From the NCBI GenBank assembly GCA_964639075.1, contig CAZXCB010000053.1:1-16616 (forward strand): DNA of 16,616 nucleotides, in the 5' to 3' direction. The position numbers and the translations under genes were made by a program. Shown here piece after piece: positions 7,547 through 14,290 of the stretch. The DNA comes from JAENVU01 sp964639075. GTDB lineage: Bacteria; Actinomycetota; Acidimicrobiia; IMCC26256; JAENVU01. Positions within the stretch are counted from its first letter, which is position 1, and every line of letters begins with the position of its first letter. Under the pieces are notes generated by a model. It did no database searches, had not been told where the DNA came from, and saw nothing but the letters and a program-made list of their open reading frames with translations.

Positions 7547-8698
7547 CTACAGGCGCTCGATGATCGTCACGTTCGCCTGGCCGCCGCCCTCGCACATCGT
7601 CTGCATGCCGTAGCGGCCGCGGGTGCGCTCGAGCTCGTTCAGCAACGTGGTCATGAGCCGCACGCCGGTCGCGCCGAGCGGGTGTCCCAGTGCGATCGCG
7701 CCGCCGTTCACGTTGACCTTGTCGGGGTCGGCGCCGGTCTCGCGCTGCCATGCGAGCACGACCGACGCGAACGCCTCGTTGATCTCGACGAGGTCGATGT
7801 CGTCGAGCCGCATGCCCGACTTCTCGAGCGCGTACGCGGTGGCCGGGATCGGCGCGCTCAGCATGAAGATCGGATCGGCACCGCGCACCGAGAGGTGGTG
7901 GATGCGCGCCCGCGGCGTCAGTCCGTGCTCGGCGACGGCTCGCTCGGACGCGATGAGCATGGCGGCCGAGGCATCGGAGATCTGCGAGCTGACCGCCGCG
8001 GTGACGCGGCCGCCCTCGACGAGCGGCTTCAGCGAGCGGATCTTCTCCCAGTTCGGCTCCCGCGGCCCTTCGTCGCGCGTGGCGTCGCCGAACGGGACGA
8101 TCTCCGCCTCGAAACGGCCCTCGGCCTGGGCCCGCAACGCGCGCTCGTGGGACTGCACGGCGAACTGCTCCATGTCGTCGCGGGTGATCCCCCACTTCTC
8201 CGCGATGAGCTCGGCGCCGCGGAACTGCGAGACCTCCTGCGTGCCGTAGCGCGCGACCCAACCCTCGCTCGTGGAGAACGGGTCGGTGAAGCCGAACTGC
8301 TCGGCGACGGTCATCGCCGAGGAGATCGGGATCATGCTCATGTTCTGCACGCCGCCCGCGACCACGAGGTCCTGGGTGCCGCTCATCACCCCCTGGGCCG
8401 CGAAGTGCACCGCTTGCTGGCTCGACCCGCACTGGCGGTCGACGGTGGTGCCGGGCACCTCCTCGGGGAGGCCGGCGGCGAGCCAGCAGGTGCGCGCGAT
8501 GTCTCCGGCCTGCGGGCCGATCGCGTCGAGGCATCCGAACACGACGTCCTCGACCGCGGCCGGGTCGACGCCGGTGCGGGCGAGCAGCTCCTGCAGCACG
8601 TGGGCGCCGAGGTCCGCCGGGTGGACCTGGCTGAGCGATCCGCCCCGCCGGCCGACTGGCGTGCGCACGGTGTCGATGATGAAGGCTTCGGTCATCAT
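7547..8698 (-). CDS. fadA6: FadA6-like acetyl-CoA acyltransferase (steroid ring C/D thiolase)
   Basis: A 383-residue degradative thiolase. The nucleophile is C90 in DRQCGSSQQA, the general base H339 in GHPLGATG and the second cysteine C369 in CEGGGQANVTIIERL, so the catalytic set is complete. Blocks such as AGGVQNMSMIPISSAMTV, QFGFT, SQFRGAELIAEKW, ARIHH and DIDLVEINEAFA match, from memory, mycobacterial FadA6, the KstR2-regulon thiolase that acts on ring C/D-derived CoA intermediates. AAGGAG at 8704-8709 (minus strand) precedes two consecutive ATG codons; 8698 (5 nt spacing) is used, with 8695 (8 nt) equally possible. It lies 109 bp after the second acyl-CoA dehydrogenase, the largest gap in the run, and may have its own transcription start. 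Exact substrate is inferred. Confidence 0.88.
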   Translation of the reverse strand: MMTEAFIIDTVRTPVGRRGGSLSQVHPADLGAHVLQELLARTGVDPAAVEDVVFGCLDAIGPQAGDIARTCWLAAGLPEEVPGTTVDRQCGSSQQAVHFAAQGVMSGTQDLVVAGGVQNMSMIPISSAMTVAEQFGFTDPFSTSEGWVARYGTQEVSQFRGAELIAEKWGITRDDMEQFAVQSHERALRAQAEGRFEAEIVPFGDATRDEGPREPNWEKIRSLKPLVEGGRVTAAVSSQISDASAAMLIASERAVAEHGLTPRARIHHLSVRGADPIFMLSAPIPATAYALEKSGMRLDDIDLVEINEAFASVVLAWQRETGADPDKVNVNGGAIALGHPLGATGVRLMTTLLNELERTRGRYGMQTMCEGGGQANVTIIERL

Positions 8699-8807
8699 TT
8701 CGGCTCCTTCGCTCGGATGATCAGAGTCGGGTACGCGTCGGGACGCTCCGGAGCGGCTCGGCCTCCGCTGCGCTGCGGCCTCGGAGTTCGAGCGTTCTCG
8801 TCGCACA
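8699..8807. other. 109 bp structured intergenic region upstream of fadA6
   Basis: No gene is visible. ACGCTC at 8743-8748 pairs with GAGCGT at 8790-8795. Inside it CTCCG (8763-8767) pairs with CGGAG (8782-8786), and GCTCCGGAGC at 8745-8754 is a perfect 10 bp palindrome, which is mutually exclusive with the outer stem. The fadA6 ribosome-binding site lies at 8704-8709. It could be an RNA processing or attenuation element or an operator. There is no T run for a classical terminator, and no convincing -10 box was found. Confidence 0.4.
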
Positions 8808-9785
8808 TCAGGCGCCGTCCTTCTCCGTCGGTGGGTCAAGGATCGCGCGGGCGACGCGGTCGCGGTGCCACGCGGCATCACCCCATGCGCCGGCGAGCGC
8901 CCAGGCCCGCTTCATCCACAGGTGGAGGTCGTGCTCGTACGAATAGCCGATCGCGCCGTGGCACTGGAGCGCAGCCCGGGCGGCGAGCTTGGCGGCGTCG
9001 GCGGCCTGTGCCTTCGCCATCGCAACGTGGAGCGTCAGCTCCGGATCGCCGGTCGCGAGCGAGTTGGCGGCGCGGTACACGAGCGGCGCCGCGAACTCGA
9101 TCGCGATCCGCACGTCGGCGAGGTGGTGCTTGATCGCCTGGAAGGAGCCGATCGGCGCGCCGAACTGCTTGCGCTCGCTCACGTACTCGACAGTCATCGC
9201 GAGCATGCGCCGCGCGAGCCCGACGAGCTGCGCCGAGTAGCCGAGGTTGCCGCGCCAGAACGCCTGCGACAGCTCGTGACGATCGAGGCGCCGCGCGTCG
9301 GTCGCGGTGTCGAGTCGCACGAGCCGCCGGCTCCCGTCGACCGACGTCTCGCGCGTGTACTCGGCGCGCGTGACCACCTGAGCGACCGGAGCGAGGAACA
9401 CGACGGCATCCACGGTCGCGCCGTACGGCGCGAGCGGGTCCCCCGCGGTCACCGTCATCGAGCCGTCGGCGAAGCCGGGCTGCTCCGTCGCCGTCAGTGG
9501 GGCGCCGACGAGCACGTGCTCGACGAAGGGCTCGGGCAGCGCAGCCCAGCCCGCCTCCTCCGCGAGCAGCACGACGTCGAGCTCGGTGAGGCCGAGCCCG
9601 CCGTCGGCTTCGGGGATCAGCGCGCCGAGCACCCCCATCTCGCCGAGCGCGCGCCACGCGGCACCACTGCGGCCGTCCTCGTTGGTCCACGCTGCCCGCA
9701 CCACGGTCGGGGGGCACTCCTTCTCGAGCAGGTCCCGGACCGCGTCGCGGAACGCGAGCTGGTCGTCGGTGAACGCGAGCTCCAC
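8808..9785 (-). CDS. Acyl-CoA dehydrogenase, small non-catalytic-type partner subunit (FadE-b)
   Basis: A 325-residue acyl-CoA dehydrogenase homologue, shorter than the usual 380-390. The N-terminal helical domain (FTDDQLAFRDAVRDLL) is followed by a shortened middle domain and a C-terminal helical domain with ERKQFG (204-209), the FAD-contact helix SFQAIKHHLAD (214-224) and CHGAIGYSYEHDLHLW (285-300). The usual catalytic glutamate motif near the C-terminus (YEGT-like) is replaced by ALAGAWGDA, and none of the alternative glutamate positions is evident. This fits the FAD-sharing partner in alpha2beta2 steroid dehydrogenases (FadE26-FadE27 or FadE28-FadE29 type). GTG 9785 lies 5 bp after the other subunit gene, implying translational coupling. 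The pairing is inferred from adjacency and residues. Confidence 0.82.
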   Translation of the reverse strand: MELAFTDDQLAFRDAVRDLLEKECPPTVVRAAWTNEDGRSGAAWRALGEMGVLGALIPEADGGLGLTELDVVLLAEEAGWAALPEPFVEHVLVGAPLTATEQPGFADGSMTVTAGDPLAPYGATVDAVVFLAPVAQVVTRAEYTRETSVDGSRRLVRLDTATDARRLDRHELSQAFWRGNLGYSAQLVGLARRMLAMTVEYVSERKQFGAPIGSFQAIKHHLADVRIAIEFAAPLVYRAANSLATGDPELTLHVAMAKAQAADAAKLAARAALQCHGAIGYSYEHDLHLWMKRAWALAGAWGDAAWHRDRVARAILDPPTEKDGA

Positions 9786-9790
9786 GCCGT

Positions 9791-10933
9791 CTACTTCCTC
9801 GGCAGCCCGAGCACGCGCTCGGCGATCACGTTGCGCTGGATCTCGTTGGTCCCGGCATAGATCGGTCCGGACAGCGCGAACTCGAAGCCCTTCATCCACG
9901 CGGACTCGAGCTCCGCCTCGGGGCCGAGCAGGTCCAGGGCGGTCTCGTGCAGCCGCACGTCGAGCTCGGACCAGAACACCTTGGTCAGGCTGGACTCCGC
10001 GCCGGGCGCATCGCCCGCGAGGGTGCGCGTCACGGTGCGCAGCGTCTGGAGCTGGTACGCCTCCGCGTCGATCACGGCCTGCGCGACGCGTTGGCGCAGA
10101 CCCGGGTCGCTCGCGTCGGTGCCGCGCTCGCGGTACAGCCCGACGAGACGATGCGCGGTCGCGAGGAACCGGCCGGGGCTGCGCAGCGTGAGACCGCGTT
10201 CGGAACCTGTCGTCGCCATCGCGACGCCCCAGCCGTCGTCGACCTCACCGAGCACGAGGGCGTCGGGAACGAACGCGTCGGTGAAGAACACCTCGGCGAA
10301 GCCTTCGTCGCCGTCGAGGCGACCGAAGCCGCGCACCGTCACCCCGGGCGTGTCGAGGGGGACGAGGAAGTACGTGAGGCCGCGGTGGCGCTCGGCCGTC
10401 GGGTCGGATCGGAACAGGCCGAAGAGATGCGTGCAGAACGCGCCGCGCGTCGTCCAGGTCTTCTGACCGTTCAGGCGCCAGCCGCCGGCGTCGTCGTCGC
10501 GGGTCGCGGTGGATCGGATCCCGGCCAGGTCGCTGCCCGCGTCCGGCTCGGACCAGCCCTGGCACCACGTCTCCTCACCGCTCGCCATCTTCGGCAGGTA
10601 GCGGTCCTGCTGCTCGGGCGTGCCGAACTCGAAGATCGTCGGCGCCAGGAGGAAGATCCCGTTCTGGGTCACGCGCTGGGGTGCCCCGGCCCGGTAGTAC
10701 TCCTCCTCGAAGATGAGCCACTCCCAGAGGCTCGCCCCGCGCCCGCCGTAGGACTCGGGCCATGAGACCACGGCGTAGCGGGCGTCGAAGAGCCTCCGCT
10801 CCCACTCGAGGTGCCGGGCGAAGCCCTCCCGGGTGTCGCCGCTCGGCAGCGGCCCCCTCGGCACGTTCGCCGCGAGCCACTCCCTGACCTCGCCCCGAAA
10901 CGCCTGCTCCTGCGGGCTCCAGGTGAGGTCCAC
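9791..10933 (-). CDS. Acyl-CoA dehydrogenase, catalytic subunit candidate (FadE-a)
   Basis: A 380-residue, full-length FAD enzyme that should introduce an alpha-beta double bond into a steroid-type acyl-CoA. The flavin and substrate motif WSEPDAGSD spans 127-135 and QKTWTT 157-162. A candidate catalytic base, E245 in TTGSERGL, sits where several actinobacterial steroid dehydrogenases carry theirs. The classical C-terminal position reads YAGTNEIQRN (359-368), that is A360 instead of Glu. It starts with GTG directly after the TGA of the ligase gene (TGAGTG, no spacer), and the partner subunit follows after 5 bp. Probably one half of a heterotetramer with FadE-b. Closest named relatives are likely FadE17/FadE26/FadE29-type enzymes; which step it serves cannot be read from sequence. 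Confidence 0.88.
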   Translation of the reverse strand: MDLTWSPQEQAFRGEVREWLAANVPRGPLPSGDTREGFARHLEWERRLFDARYAVVSWPESYGGRGASLWEWLIFEEEYYRAGAPQRVTQNGIFLLAPTIFEFGTPEQQDRYLPKMASGEETWCQGWSEPDAGSDLAGIRSTATRDDDAGGWRLNGQKTWTTRGAFCTHLFGLFRSDPTAERHRGLTYFLVPLDTPGVTVRGFGRLDGDEGFAEVFFTDAFVPDALVLGEVDDGWGVAMATTGSERGLTLRSPGRFLATAHRLVGLYRERGTDASDPGLRQRVAQAVIDAEAYQLQTLRTVTRTLAGDAPGAESSLTKVFWSELDVRLHETALDLLGPEAELESAWMKGFEFALSGPIYAGTNEIQRNVIAERVLGLPRK

Positions 10934-12535
10934 TCAGCCCTCGCCGAGGGCCTGGGCCTTGGCCCAGCGGTAGTCGGCCTTGCCCGACGGCGAACGGACG
11001 ATCTCGTCGACCAGGTGCACCTCGCGCGGCACCTTGTAGCCGGCGATCGAGGTGCGGGCGTGCTCGGCGAGCTCCTCGGCCGTCGGGGTCGCGCCGGCGC
11101 GGGCCTTGACGACCGCGGCGACACGCTCACCCCACCGCTCGTCGGGCACGCCGACGACCACCACGTCGAACACGTCGGGGTGGGACTTCAGCGCGAGCTC
11201 GACCTCCTCGGGGAAGATCTTCTCGCCGCCCGAGTTGATGCTCACCGAGCCGCGCCCGAGGAGCGTGATGGTGCCGTCGGCCTCGACGCGCGCCATGTCG
11301 CCCGGGACGACCCAGCGCTCGCCGTTCATCACCATGAACGTGGACGCGGTCTTGGCTTCGTCCTTGTAGTAGCCGAGCGGCATGTAGCCCTTGCGCGCGA
11401 GCCGGCCGACGACACCGGAGCCGGGCGCGAGCGGCACGCCGTCGTCGTCGAGCACCATCGTGTGATCACCCATCGTGAAGCGGGGCTTGCCCTCGGAGTC
11501 GGCGCCGGCGACCGAGCCCTGGAAGCCGGTCTCGGACGCACCGAGCGAATCCACCACGGCGACGTGCGGGAGCACCTCGGCGATCTTCGCCTTCACCGCG
11601 GGCGACAGGATCGCGCCACCCGAGCCGATGACGAACAGGTTCGAGAGGTCGTAGTCGGCGCCGTCGTCCTCGAGCGCCTCGATGAGCGGACGCGCCATCG
11701 CGTCGCCGACGAGGCTGATCGTGAGCACGTGCTCACGGACGACCGTCGCCCACACCTCGTGCGGGTCCATCTTGCGCTGGCTCGTGAGCACGAGCGTGTT
11801 GCCCTGGAGGAGCAGCATCAACGCCACCCACTGCGCGGCGCCGTGCATGAGCGGGGCGATCGGCATGCCGACGAGCGACCCGCCGGTCTTGGCCTGCTCG
11901 ACCATCGCCTCGGGCGACTCGAAGTTGCTCACGCCACCGCCCATCAGCGCGCCGATGGTGGAGTGGAAGAAGTCCTCCTGGCGCCACATCACCCCCTTGG
12001 GCATCCCCGTGGTGCCACCGGTGTAGAGCATGTAGAGGTCGTCGCCACTGCGCGGTCCCGGCACCCGCTCGGCGGACGCGGCGGCGAGCGCGGCCTCGTA
12101 CTCGACCGCGCCGATCGTGGCGAGGTCCTCGCTCGTGTCGTCCTCGACGGAGACGAACGTCGTCAGCTTCGGGCACTCGGCTCGGACGTGCGCGATGTGC
12201 GGGATGAACTCGCGCCCGTGGACGAGCGCGACGAGGTCCGCGTTGTCGAACAGGTACGCGAGCTCGGCCTCCACGTAGCGGTAGTTCACGTTGATCGGGA
12301 CCCCGCGTGCCTTCCAGATGCCGAACATCGCCTCGACCCACTCCGGACCGTTGTAGGAGTAGATCCCCACGTGGTCACCGGTACGAAGACCGTGTGCGAT
12401 CAGGTGGTTCGCGAGGCGGGTCGAGCGCTCGTCGAGCTCCCGGAACGTGTACCGCCGGTCTCCACAGATGACCGCGGTGTTGTCGGGGACGACGTCCGCG
12501 ACGCCCTCGATCAGATCGGCGAAGTTCCAGTCCAT
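10934..12535 (-). CDS. fadD19: Steroid-type acyl-CoA ligase, FadD19-like
   Basis: A 533-residue ANL-superfamily adenylate-forming enzyme that should activate a steroid side-chain carboxylate to its CoA ester through an acyl-AMP. The ATP-binding loop YTGGTTGMPKG spans 171-181. SETGFQG, GYYKDEAKTA, the hinge-region LGRGSVSINSGGEK and the C-terminal catalytic lysine K519 in PSGKADYRWAK follow in order. NVNYRYVEAELAYLFDNADLVALVH and the C-terminal blocks closely resemble, from memory, FadD19/FadD17 of mycobacteria and not the ring-specific ligase FadD3. ATG 12535 has AAGGA 5 nt upstream, overlapping the Ltp stop codon, with an 8 bp gap between the genes. Family certain; the exact FadD19 role is inferred from similarity and the sterol context. 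Confidence 0.88.
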   Translation of the reverse strand: MDWNFADLIEGVADVVPDNTAVICGDRRYTFRELDERSTRLANHLIAHGLRTGDHVGIYSYNGPEWVEAMFGIWKARGVPINVNYRYVEAELAYLFDNADLVALVHGREFIPHIAHVRAECPKLTTFVSVEDDTSEDLATIGAVEYEAALAAASAERVPGPRSGDDLYMLYTGGTTGMPKGVMWRQEDFFHSTIGALMGGGVSNFESPEAMVEQAKTGGSLVGMPIAPLMHGAAQWVALMLLLQGNTLVLTSQRKMDPHEVWATVVREHVLTISLVGDAMARPLIEALEDDGADYDLSNLFVIGSGGAILSPAVKAKIAEVLPHVAVVDSLGASETGFQGSVAGADSEGKPRFTMGDHTMVLDDDGVPLAPGSGVVGRLARKGYMPLGYYKDEAKTASTFMVMNGERWVVPGDMARVEADGTITLLGRGSVSINSGGEKIFPEEVELALKSHPDVFDVVVVGVPDERWGERVAAVVKARAGATPTAEELAEHARTSIAGYKVPREVHLVDEIVRSPSGKADYRWAKAQALGEG

Positions 12536-12543
12536 GGGCGTCC

Positions 12544-13737
12544 TTACTTCCTGACGATGACGCAGCTGCCGTGGCCGAACAGGCCCTGGTTGATCGTGAG
12601 CCCGACCCGGGCGCCGTCGACCTGGCGGGCACCGGCCTCGCCGCGCAGGTGCCACGCGATCTCGCACACCTGCGCGATGGCCTGCGCGGGCACGGCCTCA
12701 CCGAAGCTCGCGAGCCCGCCGCTCGCGTTCACGGGGATGCGACCGCCGATCGTGGTGTCTCCGTCGCGCACGAGGCGCTCGGCCTCGCCCTCCTTGCAGA
12801 TCCCGATGGCCTCGTACCAGTCGAGCTCCAGCGCGGTCGACAGGTCGTAGACCTCGGCGAGGTCGAGATCCTCCGGGCCGAGACCCGCCTGCTCGTACGC
12901 GGCGTGCGCGATCGACTCGCGGTACCCGCGCTCGGGGGGCGCGACGCCGTAGCCCGAGTCGGTCGCGAAGTTCGGCAGGTCGATGACGGTGTTGGGATAG
13001 CTGGGCGTGACCGTGCTGACGCCGGCGATGCGGATCGGGTCCGAGATCCCGACGGACTTCGCGTAGTCGATGCTGCTGACGATCAAAGCGGCCGCGCCGT
13101 CGGACGTCGCGCAGATCTCGAGCAGGCGCAACGGGTCCGACACGATCGGCGACGCGGCGACGTCGGCGATGGTGACCTCCTTGCGGAACCGCGCGTAGGG
13201 GTTCTCGAGGCCGTGCCGCGCGTTCTTCACCTTGATCGCGGCGAAGTCGTCCTGGGTAGCGCCGTGCAGCTCCATCCGCCGGCGGGCGTACAGCCCGAAG
13301 TACGTCGGGTTCGTCGCGCCGAGCAGCCGGAAGCGCAGCCAGTCGGGGTCGTCACCGCGCTCACCGGCGTTCGGCGCGAGAAATCCCTTCGGCGTGGTGT
13401 CGGCACCCACGACCATCGCGACGTCGGCGAGGCCCGCGAGGATCTGGGCGCGGGCCGAGGCGAGCGCCGTCACTCCGCTCGCGCACGCCGCGTACGAGGA
13501 CGACACCGACGCGCCGTTCCAGCCGAGAGCCTGCGCGAACGTCGCGCCCGCGACGTACCCGGGGTATCCGTTGCGCACCGTGTCGGCACCGCACACGAGC
13601 TGGATGTCGCGCCAGTCGACTCCCGCGTCCGCGAGCGCGGCACGGGCGGCGACCACGCCGTACTCGACGAAGTTGCGGCCCCACTTCCCCCACGGGTGCA
13701 TCCCCACCCCGAGGACCGCGATCTCCTTGTCACCCAC
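12544..13737 (-). CDS. SCP2-type thiolase / lipid-transfer protein (Ltp3/Ltp2-like, probable retro-aldolase)
   Basis: A 397-residue thiolase-fold protein of the actinobacterial Ltp group. A cysteine is kept at the thiolase nucleophile position (C85 in YAACASGV). The usual GHP histidine is replaced, since the motif reads GGLASFGEAV with E347, and the C-terminus reads GLFGHGSCVIV with H389 in place of the CxG cysteine. Loss of the thiolase base fits the Ltp branch in which homologues act with DUF35 proteins as retro-aldolases cleaving beta-hydroxyacyl-CoA steroid side chains. A DUF35 gene lies directly upstream, supporting a complex. GTG 13737 was chosen from the homology start, with a G-rich possible ribosome site upstream. 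The 57-nt inverted repeat sits just before it. Whether it is an Ltp2, Ltp3 or Ltp4 equivalent is undecided. Confidence 0.85.
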   Translation of the reverse strand: MGDKEIAVLGVGMHPWGKWGRNFVEYGVVAARAALADAGVDWRDIQLVCGADTVRNGYPGYVAGATFAQALGWNGASVSSSYAACASGVTALASARAQILAGLADVAMVVGADTTPKGFLAPNAGERGDDPDWLRFRLLGATNPTYFGLYARRRMELHGATQDDFAAIKVKNARHGLENPYARFRKEVTIADVAASPIVSDPLRLLEICATSDGAAALIVSSIDYAKSVGISDPIRIAGVSTVTPSYPNTVIDLPNFATDSGYGVAPPERGYRESIAHAAYEQAGLGPEDLDLAEVYDLSTALELDWYEAIGICKEGEAERLVRDGDTTIGGRIPVNASGGLASFGEAVPAQAIAQVCEIAWHLRGEAGARQVDGARVGLTINQGLFGHGSCVIVRK

Positions 13738-13756
13738 GCCCGGTCACCCCCCGTTG

Positions 13757-13813
13757 TGCCATTCCTGCGCCACTTCCCCGCGCATATCGCGGGTTTGTGG
13801 CGCAAGAATCGCA
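13757..13813. repeat. 57-nt interrupted inverted repeat in the DUF35-Ltp gap
   Basis: Centred exactly on 13785, four pairs of arms are in perfect register: TGC/GCA (13757-13759 with 13811-13813), ATTC/GAAT (13761-13764 with 13806-13809), TGCGCCAC/GTGGCGCA (13766-13773 with 13797-13804) and CCCGCG/CGCGGG (13777-13782 with 13788-13793). They are separated by symmetric 1x1, 1x1 and 3x3 mismatches, with the 5-nt loop CATAT. That is 21 base pairs. It fills most of the 81 bp gap, ends 19 nt before the Ltp start and begins 5 nt after the DUF35 stop. No T run follows, so a classical terminator is unlikely. Confidence 0.85.
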
Positions 13814-13818
13814 GTGGC

Positions 13819-14253
13819 TCATGCCGGCACCGGCTTCCACTGCCAGATCACGTACTCGTGGTCGTCGTCCGAGTAGAGCGTCCCGAGCACCAGCTCGACC
13901 TCCATGCCCGCGTGCAGCTCGGCCGGGTCGGCGTCCGGCACGAGCGGGCCGAGCACCACCATCTGCTCCTCGGCGAGCTCGACCGCCAGCACCGTGTACG
14001 GCACGAACGGGTCCGGTGCCACGTACGGCGCGGGCGGTTGGTAGTGGTTCGTGGTCCAGGACCAGACCTTGCCGCGGCGGGACAGCTCGACCTCGGTCAG
14101 CTCCTCGGTGGGCGCGGCGGGGTTGCGGCTGAACGCGAGGTTCTTCGGGAAGAAGTAGCTGCCGGTCTCCACACCTCGGCTCGCGAGCAGCGCCGGCTCG
14201 TCGCCCGTGGTGAACCAGCCCTCGACGGCGGGGACTCGACTCGTCTGGGTCAT
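13819..14253 (-). CDS. DUF35 OB-fold protein lacking the zinc ribbon (Rv3521/ChsH2-domain type)
   Basis: A 144-residue protein of the DUF35 family, whose members bind next to thiolase-like Ltp proteins and supply part of the active complex. The segment RGVETGSYFFP (26-36) aligns with the family's rubredoxin-like ribbon pattern RCxxCGxxxFP, and FSRNPAAP (41-48) with its second half, but every expected cysteine is substituted (G27, T30, S42, A47). The protein has no cysteine at all. ELSRRGKVWSWT (56-67) starts the OB-fold barrel, which ends in YVIWQWKPVPA. ATG 14253 has AGGAG at 14262-14266, 8 nt away; an in-frame GTG at 14271 is less likely. The Ltp gene follows after the inverted repeat. Partner role inferred from family and adjacency. 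Confidence 0.85.
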   Translation of the reverse strand: MTQTSRVPAVEGWFTTGDEPALLASRGVETGSYFFPKNLAFSRNPAAPTEELTEVELSRRGKVWSWTTNHYQPPAPYVAPDPFVPYTVLAVELAEEQMVVLGPLVPDADPAELHAGMEVELVLGTLYSDDDHEYVIWQWKPVPA

Positions 14254-14290
14254 CTCTCCTGCTCCTGGCACGCGTGCACGGCGGCGCAGC

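Noticed and set aside
8695..8810. KstR2-like operator upstream of fadA6
   Set aside because: The palindromes present are GC-rich (GCTCCGGAGC) and do not resemble the AAGCAAG-CTTGCTT-like KstR2 motif.
13757..13813. The inverted repeat as an intrinsic terminator
   Set aside because: On the minus strand the stem is followed by GGCACAACGGGGGG-type sequence with no T run, and the Ltp gene starts 19 nt later.
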